NCBI GenBank assembly: GCA_022072055.1
Contig: JAJVIK010000009.1
Coordinates: 151,289-215,288 of the forward strand
DNA length: 64,000 bases
Source: a bacterium
GTDB lineage: Bacteria; Hinthialibacterota; Hinthialibacteria; OLB16
Direction: 5' to 3'
Shown here: piece after piece, positions 8,644 to 19,773 of the stretch
How positions within the stretch are numbered: position 1 is the first letter of the stretch
Layout: every line of letters starts with the position of its first letter
Translations under genes and position numbers: made by a program
The notes under the pieces: model-generated
Database searches by the model: none
Told to the model about the DNA's origin: nothing
The model's input: the letters and a program-made list of their open reading frames with translations, nothing else

Positions 8644-11600
8644 TTGGAAACAACACGGATGGGTCCCCCCCCAAAGAATGGTCTCTATGATCCGGCCTAC
8701 GAACACGACAGTTGTGGCGTGGGCTTTATCGCGGACCTCAAGGGGAGGAAATCCCACGGAATCATTTCCGACGCTCTCCAGATTCTTCGGAACCTGGAGC
8801 ATCGCGGGGCGTGCGGGTGCGATGCTCTTACCGGCGATGGAGCGGGCATTCTCCTCCAGACTCCCCATGATTTCTTCGCAAAAGCGGCGGACTCGGCGAG
8901 CGTGAAACTCCCTTCGGCCGGGGACTATGGAACCGGGTTGGTTTTCCTCCCCACGGCGCGGGATGAGGCGGCCTTTTGCCTCGGCGCGCTTGAGCGGATC
9001 GTCGCCGAGGAGGGGCAGTCCCTGCTGGGCTGGCGCCAGGTTCCAACCGACAATTCCTTGATCGGCGAGGTCGCGCGCAAGGCCGAACCCGTGGTCCGCC
9101 AGGTTTTCATCGGCAAGGGAACTGTCCCCGAAACCGATTCCCTTTCCTTTGAACGCAAGCTCTATGTGATTCGCAAGCGGGTCGAGAACCTGGTCCGGGG
9201 CTCAGGGATTCGCCAGAAGAAGCACTTCTACATCCCCAGCCTCTCGATGAAGACCTTCATCTACAAGGGACTCCTGCTGGCGGACCAGGTCTCGCGATAC
9301 TTCACCGACCTCTTGGATGAGTCGATGGTCTCCGCGCTCGCGCTGGTCCACCAGCGCTACAGCACGAACACCTTTCCCACTTGGGACCTCGCCCACCCCT
9401 TCCGGTATCTCGCGCACAACGGGGAAATCAACACCCTCCGCGGGAACATCAATTGGATGCACGCCCGCGAAACACTTCTTGAGTCGACCCTGTTTGGGGA
9501 GGACCTCGAAAAGCTGTTTCCCATCGCGGTCGCGGGCGGAAGCGACTCGGCGGTTCTCGACAATGTCCTCGAGCTCCTCGTCCTTGGGGGACGGTCCCTC
9601 GATCACGCCATGATGATGCTGATCCCCGAGCCATGGGATGGGCACGAGTCGATGGCGGATGAACGCAAGGCGTTTTATGAATATCACGCCTGCCTGATGG
9701 AGCCGTGGGATGGCCCGGCCTCCATCGCCTTCACCGATGGGGTTCGGATCGGCGCGGTACTGGATCGCAATGGCCTGCGACCCTCGCGCTACACCGTGAC
9801 CCGGGATGACATGGTGGTGATGGCCTCGGAAACCGGGGTGCTCCCGATCGAGCCCTCCAATGTCCTTTACAAAGGACGTCTCCAGCCTGGGCGAATGTTC
9901 TTCGTGGACCCCGAACAGGGCCGAATCATCGCGGATGAGGAGCTCAAACAGCGCCTCATCGAGCGCCGCCCCTATCGTCGCTGGCTCCAGGAGAACCAGG
10001 TCTCGCTCGCCGGCCTTCCGAAGTGTTCCGTCGAACCCCGGGGGCTGGACCCGGGCGAGCTGGAATCGGCCCAGCATGTCTATGGATACTCAAGAGAGGA
10101 CCTGAGGGTTTTGATGACTCCGATGGCCTCGGATGGGTTGGAGCCGGTCGGTTCGATGGGCAACGACATCCCCCTCGCGGTTCTGTCCGAGAAAGCCCCG
10201 CTGTTGTATGGCTATTTCAAACAGCTCTTCGCGCAAGTGACCAATCCGCCGCTTGACGCGATCCGCGAGGAACTGGTGACTTCCCTCGCGTCCACCATCG
10301 GGTCGGAGAGCAACCTGTTCGCCGAAACCCCGGAACAGTGTCGATTGCTGTTCCTGCCCCAGCCGATTCTGACCAACGAGCAGGTCGCGCAAATCAAGGA
10401 GCTGGACCGTCCCGGACTGCGGTCCCGGGTCTTGTCCATGCTTTTCCCGGTGGCCGAGGGCGCCGAGGGGATGAAGAGACGCCTGGAGGAGGTTTTCGCC
10501 GAGGCCAGCCGCGCGATTGAAGAGGGGGTCACCATCCTGATCCTTTCGGATCGCGGGCTGGACCGCGAGAACATGCCGATCCCCAGCCTGCTCGCCACCG
10601 CCGGACTCCACCATCACTTGGTGAGAGAAGGGGCCCGGACCCGAGTGGGGATCGTGGTCGAAAGCGGAGAGCCGCGCGAGGTGCACCATTTCTGCCTCCT
10701 CGTCGGCTATGGCGCGGGCGCGATCAACCCGTATGTGGCCTTCGCGACCCTCGAATCGCTGATCGAATCGGGCGAGCTCAACGGAGTGACCGCGGAAACA
10801 GCGCTCAAGAAATACATCAAGTCCATCAACAAGGGGCTTCTCAAGGTGATGTCCAAGATGGGCATCTCCACCCTCCAGAGCTATCGCGGGGCGCAGATCT
10901 TCGAGGCCGTGGGCCTGAACAGCGAGTTCATCGAGCGCTACCTCACCGGCACCCCCTCGCGCATCGAGGGAGTGGGGATCGAGCAGATCTTCAAGGAGAG
11001 CCTGGAGCGCTTCCGGTATGCTTTCCCCAGTCATGATGTCCAGGAATACCGCCCGCTCATCTCCGGCGGTGTTTACCAGTGGCGACGCGATGGCGAATAC
11101 CACCAATACAATCCGCTCACCATCGCCAAGTTGCAGGAGGCCGTGCGGCGCAACCATCGTCCCACCTGGGAGGAGTTCCGCGACCTGGCGGACAATCCCA
11201 AATACAACCTCGCCACCCTGCGCCGCCTGCTGACTTTCAGGAAAGAGCGCCCGCCCGTGCCGCTTGAGGAGGTGGAGCCGATCGAGTCCATCTTCAAACG
11301 TTTCAAGACCGGCGCGATGTCGTTCGGCTCGATCAGCAAGGAGGCGCACGAGACCCTGGCCATCGCCATGAATCGGATCGGCGGGAAGAGCAACACCGGG
11401 GAAGGGGGCGAGGATCCCGCGCGCTTCACACCGGATCCCAACGGGGATTGGCGGCGCAGCGCGATCAAGCAGGTCGCCTCCGGCCGTTTCGGAGTAACCA
11501 ACAACTACTTGGTCAACGCGGATGAGCTTCAGATCAAGATGGCGCAAGGGGCCAAGCCCGGCGAGGGCGGTCAGCTGCCCGGCCACAAGGTCGACAAGGT

Positions 11601-13239
11601 CATCGCCAAGACACGCTATTCGACCCCGGGGGTGCAGCTGATTTCGCCCCCGCCGCACCACGACATCTACTCCATCGAGGATCTGGCCCAGCTGATCCAC
11701 GATCTCAAGAACGCCAACCGTCACGCCCGGATCAGCGTGAAACTTGTGGCGGAGGTTGGGGTCGGCACGGTCGCCGCCGGAGTCGCCAAGGGCAAGTCGG
11801 ATGTGGTCCTGATCAGCGGGCAGGATGGCGGCACGGGCGCAAGCCCTCAAACCTCAATCAAACACGCCGGGCTTCCGTGGGAACTCGGCCTGGCGGAAAC
11901 CCACCAAACCCTGCTCGCCAATGACCTGCGCAGCCGGATCGTGATCGAGACTGATGGTCAGCTCAAAACCGCCAAGGATGTGGCCATCGCGATCCTCCTC
12001 GGCGCGGAGGAGTTCGGTTTCGCCACCAGCGCCCTCATCACCCAGGGCTGCGTGATGATGCGCAAGTGCCATCTGAACACCTGCCCGGTGGGCATCGCCA
12101 CCCAGGACCCGCGCCTGCGCGCGAAATACACCGGCAAGCCCGAACACTTGGTGAATTTCTTCACCTTCATCGCCGAGGACTTGCGCGCGATCATGGCCGA
12201 GCTCGGCTTCCGGACCGTGAACGAAATGGTCGGGCATGTCGAATGCCTGGATGTCGAAAAGGCCATCGACCATTGGAAGGCCAAGGGGCTGGATCTCACC
12301 CCGCTCCTGACCAAGCCCAATGTGCCGCCAACCTTCGGGACTTACTGCGGCCAGGCCCAGGATCACGGACTTGAGAAGGCTCTCGACAACGAACTGATTG
12401 AGCGGGTCATTCCATCGCTGGAGCGCGGCGAAAAGGTCTCGCTGGAGCTTCCGATCCGCAACATCAACCGCACCGTCGGGACCATGCTTTCCAGCGAAAT
12501 CACACGGCGTTTCGGACCCGACTCCCTGGAGGAGGACACGGTCACGCTGCGCTTCCGGGGATCGGCGGGCCAAAGCTTCGGAGCGTTTTCGGTTCAAGGG
12601 ATCGCTTTCATCGTGGAAGGGGACGCCAACGATTACTTCGGGAAAGGCTGCTCCGGCTCGAAAATGATCATCTTCCCGGACCGTCAAGCCACCTTCGTCC
12701 CGGAGGAGAACATCCTGATCGGCAACGTGGCCTTCTATGGCGCGACCAGCGGCGAGGCCTATGTCCGAGGAGTCGCGGGGGAGCGCTTCTGCGTGCGCAA
12801 CAGCGGGATCCGGGCGGTGGTCGAGGGGGTCGGCGATCATGGTTGCGAGTACATGACCGGCGGGGTCGCGGTGATCCTCGGTCGAACCGGACGGAACTTC
12901 GCGGCGGGCATGAGCGGAGGCATCGCCTATGTCCTGGATCGCGATGGCACGTTCCCGAAGCGATGCAACAAGGACATGGTTGAACTGGAGGAGCTCGAAA
13001 ACCCGACCGACATCGAGCTCCTGCGCGACATGATTGAGAAACACCACCGTTACACCGGGAGCGCGGTTGCGGCGGGAGTCCTGGCTCAGTTTGAGGAGCT
13101 CCTCCCCCATTTCGTGAAGGTCATGCCGATCGAGTACAAGCGCGCCCTGGCCGAACTGGAGCGGGAGCGCGAGCGCGAGAGGGAGAGCGCGATTTCCGAG
13201 GAGACGGGGGAACTCTTGGAGGTGGCCGCGCGTGGGTAA
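8644..13239 (+). CDS. gltB: Glutamate synthase large subunit (GOGAT alpha)
   Basis: 1531 residues, full length. It transfers the glutamine amide to 2-oxoglutarate to give two glutamates. The class II glutamine amidotransferase nucleophile is Cys24 in [15 protein letters not shown], exposed after removal of a short propeptide. The FMN synthase domain holds [29 protein letters not shown] and [12 protein letters not shown]. The [3Fe-4S] ligands are in [17 protein letters not shown]. The C-terminal GXGXG beta-helix domain follows ([21 protein letters not shown]). The start is probably TTG: GGAGG ends eight bases upstream, while the first ATG (8659) is too far away. It overlaps gltD by 8 bases. 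Confidence 0.97.
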   Translation: METTRMGPPPKNGLYDPAYEHDSCGVGFIADLKGRKSHGIISDALQILRNLEHRGACGCDALTGDGAGILLQTPHDFFAKAADSASVKLPSAGDYGTGLVFLPTARDEAAFCLGALERIVAEEGQSLLGWRQVPTDNSLIGEVARKAEPVVRQVFIGKGTVPETDSLSFERKLYVIRKRVENLVRGSGIRQKKHFYIPSLSMKTFIYKGLLLADQVSRYFTDLLDESMVSALALVHQRYSTNTFPTWDLAHPFRYLAHNGEINTLRGNINWMHARETLLESTLFGEDLEKLFPIAVAGGSDSAVLDNVLELLVLGGRSLDHAMMMLIPEPWDGHESMADERKAFYEYHACLMEPWDGPASIAFTDGVRIGAVLDRNGLRPSRYTVTRDDMVVMASETGVLPIEPSNVLYKGRLQPGRMFFVDPEQGRIIADEELKQRLIERRPYRRWLQENQVSLAGLPKCSVEPRGLDPGELESAQHVYGYSREDLRVLMTPMASDGLEPVGSMGNDIPLAVLSEKAPLLYGYFKQLFAQVTNPPLDAIREELVTSLASTIGSESNLFAETPEQCRLLFLPQPILTNEQVAQIKELDRPGLRSRVLSMLFPVAEGAEGMKRRLEEVFAEASRAIEEGVTILILSDRGLDRENMPIPSLLATAGLHHHLVREGARTRVGIVVESGEPREVHHFCLLVGYGAGAINPYVAFATLESLIESGELNGVTAETALKKYIKSINKGLLKVMSKMGISTLQSYRGAQIFEAVGLNSEFIERYLTGTPSRIEGVGIEQIFKESLERFRYAFPSHDVQEYRPLISGGVYQWRRDGEYHQYNPLTIAKLQEAVRRNHRPTWEEFRDLADNPKYNLATLRRLLTFRKERPPVPLEEVEPIESIFKRFKTGAMSFGSISKEAHETLAIAMNRIGGKSNTGEGGEDPARFTPDPNGDWRRSAIKQVASGRFGVTNNYLVNADELQIKMAQGAKPGEGGQLPGHKVDKVIAKTRYSTPGVQLISPPPHHDIYSIEDLAQLIHDLKNANRHARISVKLVAEVGVGTVAAGVAKGKSDVVLISGQDGGTGASPQTSIKHAGLPWELGLAETHQTLLANDLRSRIVIETDGQLKTAKDVAIAILLGAEEFGFATSALITQGCVMMRKCHLNTCPVGIATQDPRLRAKYTGKPEHLVNFFTFIAEDLRAIMAELGFRTVNEMVGHVECLDVEKAIDHWKAKGLDLTPLLTKPNVPPTFGTYCGQAQDHGLEKALDNELIERVIPSLERGEKVSLELPIRNINRTVGTMLSSEITRRFGPDSLEEDTVTLRFRGSAGQSFGAFSVQGIAFIVEGDANDYFGKGCSGSKMIIFPDRQATFVPEENILIGNVAFYGATSGEAYVRGVAGERFCVRNSGIRAVVEGVGDHGCEYMTGGVAVILGRTGRNFAAGMSGGIAYVLDRDGTFPKRCNKDMVELEELENPTDIELLRDMIEKHHRYTGSAVAAGVLAQFEELLPHFVKVMPIEYKRALAELERERERERESAISEETGELLEVAARG

Positions 13240-14698
13240 GATCACCGGCTTCATGGATTTCCCGCGCGAAACCGCGCCGTACCGGCCTGTCGAGGAGCGC
13301 GTCCGCGATTACCGCGAGGTCCCGCTGCGCCTTCCGGATGACAAGCTCCAGATTCAAGGGGCGCGCTGCATGGATTGCGGCATCCCCTTCTGCCACACCG
13401 GTTGCCCGCTCGGAAACATCATTCCGGACTGGAACGACCTGGTTTACAGGGGGAGATGGGCGGAAGCGCTGGAGCGCCTCCATTTCACCAACAATTTTCC
13501 CGAGTTTACCGGTCGGGTTTGCCCAGCCCCTTGTGAGAAGGCCTGCGTGCTGGGGATCAACGAGCCGCCGGTGGCCATCAAACAGGTCGAGGTGGGGATT
13601 ATCGAGCACGCCTTCAGCGCCGGTTTGGTCGAGGCGCGTCCCCCGGAGGTTCGCACCGGGAAGACGGTCGCGGTGATCGGATCCGGACCGGCTGGACTGG
13701 CCTGCGCGGCGCAGCTCAACTATGCCGGCCACACGGTCACCGTGTTCGAACGCTCGGATCGAATCGGCGGGCTGCTGATGTACGGCATCCCCGACTTCAA
13801 ACTCGAAAAGCAGATTGTCAACCGGCGCGTGGACCTGATGAGGAAGGAAGGGGTTCAATTCCAGACCAACGCCTGGGTGGGGAAGAACTATCCCACGGAG
13901 AAGCTCCGCGAATTCGATGCAGTCGTGATCGCGGTTGGCGCGACTTGGTCGCGTGACCTGCCGATTCCGGGCAGAAACCTCAATGGGATTCACCTCGCGA
14001 TGGATTTCCTGCCGCAGCAGAACAAACGTTGCGCCGGGGATGTCGTGCCGGACGCGGAGTCGATTCTTGCCACCGGCAAGCACGTGATTGTGATCGGCGG
14101 GGGCGACACCGGCGCGGATTGCATCGGCACCTCCATCCGCCAGGGCGCCGCCTCGGTGACCAACATCGAGATCTTCCCGCGCCCCCCGGAGGATCGCACC
14201 GAAACCATGCCCTGGCCCTACTACCCCATGACCCTGCGCGTCGAGTCCTCCCACCAGGAAGGCGTGCTCCGGGATTGGAGCGTGCTGACCAAGGAGTTCA
14301 TCGGTCGCGATGGAAAGCTCGTGGGCTTGCGCTGCGCTCGTCTTGAGTACTACACCGATGAGTCGGGGCGCCTGGCCTCGCGCGAGGTGGACGAATTCGA
14401 ACTCAAGGCCGACCTCGTCCTTCTCGCCCTCGGTTTTCTAGGTCCTGAGAAAGAGGGGATGATCGCGGAGCTGGGGGTGGAGCTGGACGAGCGCGGAAAT
14501 GTCGTGGCCGACGAGAACTACATGTCCAGCGTCCCCGGAATCTTTGCCTGCGGGGATAGCCGTCGGGGCCAGTCGCTGGTTGTTTGGGCCATCGCGGAAG
14601 GGCGTGAGGCGGCGCGCGGAGTGGACCTCCACCTGATGGGGGAATCGGTCTTGCCGACTCTGGACACACGCCGTCTCTCGCTGCCGGTGAGACGTTGA
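13232..14698 (+). CDS. gltD: Glutamate synthase small subunit (GOGAT beta)
   Basis: 488 residues. The N-terminal ferredoxin-like part has [17 protein letters not shown] and [13 protein letters not shown], ligands for two [4Fe-4S] clusters. The FAD site is [17 protein letters not shown] and the NADPH site [13 protein letters not shown]. It oxidises NAD(P)H and feeds electrons to GltB. The start is GTG at 13232 inside the end of gltB, with GGAGG at 13218-13222, so translation is likely coupled and the subunits made in fixed ratio. The FIST gene begins 9 bases after the stop, suggesting one transcript. Confidence 0.96.
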   Translation: MGKITGFMDFPRETAPYRPVEERVRDYREVPLRLPDDKLQIQGARCMDCGIPFCHTGCPLGNIIPDWNDLVYRGRWAEALERLHFTNNFPEFTGRVCPAPCEKACVLGINEPPVAIKQVEVGIIEHAFSAGLVEARPPEVRTGKTVAVIGSGPAGLACAAQLNYAGHTVTVFERSDRIGGLLMYGIPDFKLEKQIVNRRVDLMRKEGVQFQTNAWVGKNYPTEKLREFDAVVIAVGATWSRDLPIPGRNLNGIHLAMDFLPQQNKRCAGDVVPDAESILATGKHVIVIGGGDTGADCIGTSIRQGAASVTNIEIFPRPPEDRTETMPWPYYPMTLRVESSHQEGVLRDWSVLTKEFIGRDGKLVGLRCARLEYYTDESGRLASREVDEFELKADLVLLALGFLGPEKEGMIAELGVELDERGNVVADENYMSSVPGIFACGDSRRGQSLVVWAIAEGREAARGVDLHLMGESVLPTLDTRRLSLPVRR

Positions 14699-14707
14699 CC
14701 CACGGCG

Positions 14708-15895
14708 ATGGCCCTCCGATTCGCGTCCGGCGTGTCCAACGCCCTCGAATTGGATCGGGCGCTCGATTCCATTTTCGCGCAGATCGAGCCCGCGATGGAG
14801 GGTGTCCACCCCGATCTCGCCATCCTCTTCACCACGGATGCTTATATCGACTCCTGTTTCGAGATCAGCCGGAAGATCCGGGAGCGTCTCTCGCCGCGCG
14901 TCCTTGTGGGTTGCACCGGCGGCGGGATCATCGGGTCGGACCAGGAGTATGAGGACCAAGCCGCGATCTCCCTCCTGGTCGGCGCTCTCGAAGGCGTGAA
15001 TGTCCGACCGATTTACCTCACCCAAGAGGACTTGGAGGGGCTGGAAACCGATGAAGACGTCATCACCCGGTTCGAGGTGACCCCGGCGGAGAATCCCTCC
15101 TTCTTCCTTCTGCCGGACCCGTTCTCAATCAACGGATATCGCCTGCTGTCGCTTCTCGATCGGTCTTACCCGGCATCAGTCAAGCTCGGCGGGATGGCGA
15201 GCGCCGGTTTTCAGCCGGGATCGAATCGCCTCTATCTGAACGGCAACGTTTACCTCTCCGGGGCCGTGGGTGTTTCGCTCACCGGCGCGGTCGAGATCGC
15301 GCCGCTTGTCTCCCAGGGCTGCCGCCCCATCGGCGCGCCCCTTCTGGTCACGGCCGCCGAGGAAAACGCCATTCTTCAACTCGGAGCGCTGCCGGCGCTT
15401 GAGGCCCTCCAGGAACTGGTGACCTCCCTCCCCGAGGCCGACCGTCGCTTGGCCCAACGGGCCTTGCTCGTGGGCGTGGTGATCGACGAGTACAAGAACG
15501 ATTTCCAGCGCGGGGATTTCCTGATCCGGAACCTGCTCGGAGCCGACCCGAACTCGGGAATGATTGTCATCAATGACCGGGTTTCGGTCGGGCAGACCAT
15601 CCAGTTTCAAGTCCGTGACGCCGCCTCGGCGGCGGAGGATCTGGAATGCCTCTTGGAGGCCAGCCGCGGCTCCTGGGGAAACCGCGATCCGGTGGCGGCC
15701 GCCGTCTTCAACTGCAATGGACGAGGACTTCGACTCTTCCCCGACCGCAACCATGACATCTCCACGATCCATGGCTCGATGGGACCGATCCCCTCCGCGG
15801 GTTTCTTCTGCGCTGGTGAAATCGGCCCGGTCGGCGGCAAGAGCTTTGTCCACGGCTTCACCAGCAGCATCGGTTTCTTCCTGCCCAAGTTTTGA
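14708..15895 (+). CDS. FIST N/C domain sensory protein
   Basis: 395 residues. The N-terminal half ([48 protein letters not shown]) and the C-terminal half ([70 protein letters not shown]) match the FIST_N and FIST_C domains. These are proposed to bind small ligands such as amino acids, and they occur in signalling proteins or alone. This one has no attached kinase or membrane segment. Its position 9 bases after gltD makes an amino-acid-sensing role attractive, but that is inference. Confidence 0.87.
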   Translation: MALRFASGVSNALELDRALDSIFAQIEPAMEGVHPDLAILFTTDAYIDSCFEISRKIRERLSPRVLVGCTGGGIIGSDQEYEDQAAISLLVGALEGVNVRPIYLTQEDLEGLETDEDVITRFEVTPAENPSFFLLPDPFSINGYRLLSLLDRSYPASVKLGGMASAGFQPGSNRLYLNGNVYLSGAVGVSLTGAVEIAPLVSQGCRPIGAPLLVTAAEENAILQLGALPALEALQELVTSLPEADRRLAQRALLVGVVIDEYKNDFQRGDFLIRNLLGADPNSGMIVINDRVSVGQTIQFQVRDAASAAEDLECLLEASRGSWGNRDPVAAAVFNCNGRGLRLFPDRNHDISTIHGSMGPIPSAGFFCAGEIGPVGGKSFVHGFTSSIGFFLPKF

Positions 15896-15954
15896 GTGCT
15901 CCGGGACCTCGCGAGAGGCTCCCGTTCAAAACGAAGTGAAAGGAGATCGGTCCG

Positions 15955-16932
15955 ATGGCGTTCAGAATCCCAACCATCCGACACGGCTTTGCCGTGTTCC
16001 TGCTTCTGTCAGTTGCCCTCTCCCTGTGTATGTGCGCGTTCCCTCCCATTGCCTGCATGGCGGCGGAGGAGGAAGAGGTGGCGGTCACCCTTGATCAGCT
16101 CCCCGCCGCGGTCAAGCAGACCATTGAGAAGGAGACCGCCGGTGGAACCATTACCGAGTTGGTCAAGGAAATCGAGGATGGGAAGACCATCTACGAGGCC
16201 GAATTCACCAAGGACGGCAAGGCCTTTGAGGTCGAGGTGGCAGAGGATGGAACCCTCCTGGCCAAGGAGGCGGGTGACGAGGAGGATGAGGACGAGGAAG
16301 GGGATGACGAGGAGGAGGGGGACGAGGAAGGCGAATTCAAACTCACCTTCGACCGCATGTCCCTCGGCAAGATCACCGAAGGCTGCCGGATCGCCGAAAC
16401 CCACGGCAAGGGAACCAAGGCCAAGTGGGAAGTGATCGAAATGGAGGGCGCGCCCAGCGGCAAGCGCGTGTTCGCGGTGGTGGAAACCAAGAATTCGGGT
16501 GAAACCTTCAATCTGGCCTATGCCGATGGTGGCACGGTGAAAGACCTCGAATTGAGCGTGAAACTCAAGGCGATCTCCGGCCAGGAAGACCAGGGAGGCG
16601 GGCTTGTCTGGCGCTTGAAGGACGAGAACAACTACTACCTCGCGCGCTGGAATCCGCTTGAGAACAACTTTCGGGTGTATTCCGTGAGCGGCGGCGAGCG
16701 CAAGCAATTGGGCGGCGTCGATATCGTGGCCGATCCCCAAGCCTGGCACGAGATTGAAATCACCATGTCGGGAAACAAGATTGTCGCCGAATTCGATGGG
16801 AAGAAATACATCACGATCGAGGATGACACGCTCCCGAACGCCGGAACGATCGGCCTCTGGACCAAGGCGGACGCCGCGACCGCCTTTGATGACCTCGAGA
16901 TCGAGGAGGTCCGAGCAGGGGCCGGCAAGTAG
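15955..16932 (+). CDS. Secreted PepSY-like / concanavalin-like (DUF1080-type) protein
   Basis: 325 residues. Residues 1-36 are a signal peptide ending near ACMAA; cysteines at its end leave a lipoprotein possible but there is no clean lipobox. Residues about 38-98 resemble PepSY-like domains (LPAAVKQTIEKETAGGTITELVKE...YEAEFTKDGKAFEVEVAEDGTLL). A run of almost only Asp/Glu/Gly follows (about 100-122), then a beta-sandwich like family-16/DUF1080 domains (GGLVWRLKDENNYYLARWNPLENNF, AWHEIEITMSGNKIVAEFDGKKY, GTIGLWTKADAATAFDDLEIE). The acidic linker may bind cations. Binding target unknown. It follows the FIST gene by 59 bases with GAAAGGAG before the ATG. Confidence 0.72.
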   Translation: MAFRIPTIRHGFAVFLLLSVALSLCMCAFPPIACMAAEEEEVAVTLDQLPAAVKQTIEKETAGGTITELVKEIEDGKTIYEAEFTKDGKAFEVEVAEDGTLLAKEAGDEEDEDEEGDDEEEGDEEGEFKLTFDRMSLGKITEGCRIAETHGKGTKAKWEVIEMEGAPSGKRVFAVVETKNSGETFNLAYADGGTVKDLELSVKLKAISGQEDQGGGLVWRLKDENNYYLARWNPLENNFRVYSVSGGERKQLGGVDIVADPQAWHEIEITMSGNKIVAEFDGKKYITIEDDTLPNAGTIGLWTKADAATAFDDLEIEEVRAGAGK

Positions 16933-16991
16933 AACTCCGGCGCGGGAGGGTTAGTCAAACCTTCCGATTCGATGCTAATCTCCATAACGTC

Positions 16992-17030
16992 GGGTGGGGA
17001 GCGGGTTTCACGTTCCCCACCCCCCTTTTT
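16992..17030 (+). terminator. Rho-independent terminator abutting gcvT
   Basis: GGGTGGGGAGCG (16992-17003) pairs with CGTTCCCCACCC (17011-17022) with one G-U pair, and is followed by CCC and TTTTT ending at 17030. It would end the gltB-to-secreted-protein transcript. Its U-tract stops only 3 bases before the gcvT ATG at 17034. Confidence 0.75.
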
Positions 17031-17033
17031 GTC

Positions 17034-18110
17034 ATGAACCCGACACCCAACAGAAAGACCCCCCTCGCCCCACTGCAGGAGTCGCTTGGCGCGCGCTTTG
17101 TCGATTTCGGCGGCTGGGATCTGCCGGTGATGTACGCCTCGATTGTCGAGGAGATCGAAGCGGTCCGAGGCGGCTGCGGGATTTTCGATGTCTCCCACAT
17201 GGGCCGCTTCTTCGCCTCCGGGGAGGACGCCCAGACCGCGCTCGACTGGGTTCTGAGCCGCGACCTCACCACCCTTGAGCCGGGACGGCAGCGTTACAGC
17301 CTGTTGCTCCAGGAGGATGGCGGCATTATCGATGACCTCATGGTGGCGCGGGTCGCCGAACAGGAGTTCTTGCTGGTGGTCAACGCCGGAAACAGGCAGG
17401 CCGATTGGGGCTGGATTTCCTCGCATCTCCCCGAGCATATTCGCCTCGTGGATCGCTCCGATCAGACCCTCATGATCGCGGTTCAAGGGCCGGAAGCCGA
17501 GCGTGTCTTCCAGGATGCCACGGGAGTGAGCACGGAGGGGACTCGCTTCCTGGATGTGATGGATGGACTCTTCGATGGGGCGCCATTCCTCGCGAGCCGG
17601 AGCGGATACACCGGCGAGGATGGCTTCGAGGTCGTGATCCCGGTTGAAGCGGGCCTGGAGCTCTGGCGCAGGCTTCTGTCGAAGGGCGCGAAGCCGTGTG
17701 GGCTTGGAGCGCGCGACATGCTCCGTCTGGAGGTGGCCTACTCCCTTTACGGTCACGAACTCAATCGGGAAACGAGGCCCAGTGATGTCGGGCTGGGTTG
17801 GACCCTCTCCAAGCGAAATCCGTTCATCGGGAAGGAAGCGCTGGAGAGCTACTCGCCACGTCACGATCTGATTGGTTTTGTGTGTATCGAGAAGGCGATT
17901 CCACGCGCGGAGTGCCGGGTGGAGGCGAGCGGCCGCGAAGTGGGAGTGGTGACCAGCGGAGGGCTCACCTCACGGTTGCCGGAAGGGTTTGGTCTCGCGC
18001 GCGTGGAAAAGGGAAGCGTCACCGACACACTGGAGGTGGTGATCCGCAACCGTCGCGTTCCCGCGAGGAAGACCAAAACCCCCTTCATCTCCGATCGGGT
18101 GAAACGGTAG
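17034..18110 (+). CDS. gcvT: Glycine cleavage system T protein (aminomethyltransferase)
   Basis: 358 residues. It transfers the methylene of the aminomethyl group on lipoyl-H protein to tetrahydrofolate, releasing ammonia. Family features: N-terminal LGARFVDFGGWDLPVMY, FDVSHMGRFFASG, GRQRYSLLLQEDGGIIDDLMV, RSGYTGEDGFEVVIP, GLGARDMLRLEVAYSLYGHEL, and a C-terminal ARVEKGS barrel. There is no gcvH or gcvP in the window. The ATG has no Shine-Dalgarno sequence: the preceding bases are the U-tract of a strong terminator, so initiation may be leaderless or depend on readthrough. It converges on the caspase-like gene with a 14-base gap. Confidence 0.93.
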   Translation: MNPTPNRKTPLAPLQESLGARFVDFGGWDLPVMYASIVEEIEAVRGGCGIFDVSHMGRFFASGEDAQTALDWVLSRDLTTLEPGRQRYSLLLQEDGGIIDDLMVARVAEQEFLLVVNAGNRQADWGWISSHLPEHIRLVDRSDQTLMIAVQGPEAERVFQDATGVSTEGTRFLDVMDGLFDGAPFLASRSGYTGEDGFEVVIPVEAGLELWRRLLSKGAKPCGLGARDMLRLEVAYSLYGHELNRETRPSDVGLGWTLSKRNPFIGKEALESYSPRHDLIGFVCIEKAIPRAECRVEASGREVGVVTSGGLTSRLPEGFGLARVEKGSVTDTLEVVIRNRRVPARKTKTPFISDRVKR

Positions 18111-18124
18111 GCATCCCCCCAGAT

Positions 18125-19624
18125 TCATTGCCCCACCCTCGGGCGTGTCTCAAAGCCCACCAGAGCGTGCGCGATGCGCTGGTTCGCTCGGATTTCCTCA
18201 ATCTCCTTGGGCAGGCCTTTCAGCTTCTCGGCGGGTAGGGTCTTGATCCCGCCTTTGAACTCAGTCGCCCCAAACGCTTCCGGCTGCCAGGGCGAGTCGG
18301 TCACCACCGCCTCGATCCACTCCAACCCGAAAGGAGGGGTGATCCGAAGCCGAAACTGGCCCGGTTTTGGAATCCGAACCTCCACATCCTCCGGTATCCG
18401 ATTGTCCGGCTGAAACTGGTTCGGAAAGAGCTGCGTCACCGTGCCGTCCGACCACCAGCTCAAGAGGGTCAGGTAACCTGGGGCCTCCGACTTGACCACC
18501 ACATCCAGGAGGTCCCCCTCGGTGAGGACCCGCCCGGCAGGGAGATAGAGACGGACCTCGAAGTCCGATACCGGTGGCTCCTCGCCCCCGCTGAACACCA
18601 GGTTTCGCGACGAGGCTTTCTTGCCGCTCGGAGTGGACACTCTTATCGGAGGGGCTTGGCCTGGGGTGGCGGAGGCAATGAACGCCTTGCCCTCCATCGC
18701 GGGCGGGAGTTCGATGAAGGGGTTCTGGCGGACCGGCTTGCCCGCCTCCTCCCCCTCGAAGGTCACCTTGAAATACTCCGCCACCTCCGAGAACACCGAA
18801 GCGCCCGGCTGAAGCGCGCCCTCCTCAAACCCCTTGAGCAGGTGACGAGTAAACCGTCCATGCCCCGAATCCGAATCCTCGAGCGCTTTCTCCTCGGGTT
18901 GACAGGCGGCGAACACGACAACCAGCGCCTCTTCCGTCACGTTTTCCCGTGTCGCGCCCGAAACCGGATCGAGCGTGGCGCCATCCGCGCCCCCCTCCTC
19001 GCCAATCCCGGTTTCTCGCCAATCACCGCGAGTGCCGGCTGTTCCGGAGGGCTCCACATTCCCCTCCTCGAACGCCGTGGCTGGAGTGAAACGGCTCCGG
19101 ACCTTGGCGTCCGGCAGCAGGTCCTTGGTGGCGGTGCCCGCATGACAACAATCCAGCAGCACGGTCCACTCGGCGCGCGGGGCCTTTTCCAAAGCCGCCT
19201 GGATTTCATCGTCCAGAATCAGTGCGTTCATGGCCAGCGCATCATTGGGAACCAGGGCCTCATCCAGCCCATCCCCGTCGGCTTCGTCCCCACTCTTGTC
19301 GCGAACACGGGTCCCATGCCCCGCGAAAATGAAAACCCGGATGTCCCCCTCCCCGGCGCCCTCCGCCAGCGCGTTCAGGGACGCCAGGATTCCCTCACGC
19401 GTGGCTTCCCCATTGGTCAGGAACCGGATCTCCTCCGAGCGGAAACCGAAACCGCCAATGAGGAGGTCGCGGTATGCCCCGGCGTCATTCACACAACAAG
19501 CCAGCGGCCGGACCTTGGGATTCTGGAATTCATCAATCCCCACCACCAGCGCTTTCCGGTCCGCAACCGCGGGGAAGTTCAAGAGCAGGAGGAAAACTGC
19601 GACGACAAGGGCCGAGGGTTTCAT
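18125..19624 (-). CDS. Secreted caspase-like (peptidase C14) protein with DUF4384-like C-terminus
   Basis: 499 residues from the ATG at 19624 (GAGAGG upstream); the longer frame has no better start. A signal peptide (MKPSALVVAVFLLLLNFPAVA) precedes the caspase fold beginning RKALVVGIDEF. The catalytic dyad is visible as His in VFIFAGHGTRV and Cys in VLLDCCHAGTA, the metacaspase/caspase pattern. The C-terminal ~120 residues (DFEVRLYLPAGRVLTEGDLLDV, GYLTLLSWWSDGTVTQLFPN, RLRITPPFGLEWIEAVVTD) match the DUF4384-type beta domain often fused to bacterial caspases. It acts outside the cytoplasm. It is divergent from the cyclase-like gene with about 150 bases between. Confidence 0.85.
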   Translation of the reverse strand: MKPSALVVAVFLLLLNFPAVADRKALVVGIDEFQNPKVRPLACCVNDAGAYRDLLIGGFGFRSEEIRFLTNGEATREGILASLNALAEGAGEGDIRVFIFAGHGTRVRDKSGDEADGDGLDEALVPNDALAMNALILDDEIQAALEKAPRAEWTVLLDCCHAGTATKDLLPDAKVRSRFTPATAFEEGNVEPSGTAGTRGDWRETGIGEEGGADGATLDPVSGATRENVTEEALVVVFAACQPEEKALEDSDSGHGRFTRHLLKGFEEGALQPGASVFSEVAEYFKVTFEGEEAGKPVRQNPFIELPPAMEGKAFIASATPGQAPPIRVSTPSGKKASSRNLVFSGGEEPPVSDFEVRLYLPAGRVLTEGDLLDVVVKSEAPGYLTLLSWWSDGTVTQLFPNQFQPDNRIPEDVEVRIPKPGQFRLRITPPFGLEWIEAVVTDSPWQPEAFGATEFKGGIKTLPAEKLKGLPKEIEEIRANQRIAHALVGFETRPRVGQ

Positions 19625-19773
19625 CGGATCGCACCTCTCGCGGAATTGTTTCACCCTTCCACTTTCCTGACGACCCGGGGCGGCGAATTTGCCGCTGCCG
19701 TTTCCGGCGAGGGTCCACTGCTCCATATCCACGCGCAAAAGAGATACAGTCTCCGTGCGAATAGGCGTCCGCG

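Noticed and set aside
10090..11850. 586-codon minus-strand frame inside gltB
   Set aside because: The plus strand is unmistakable glutamate synthase. The antisense frame is a codon-bias shadow.
16933..17033. Glycine riboswitch ahead of gcvT
   Set aside because: The gap is about 100 bases and is mostly the terminator hairpin. There is no room for, or sign of, a tandem glycine aptamer.
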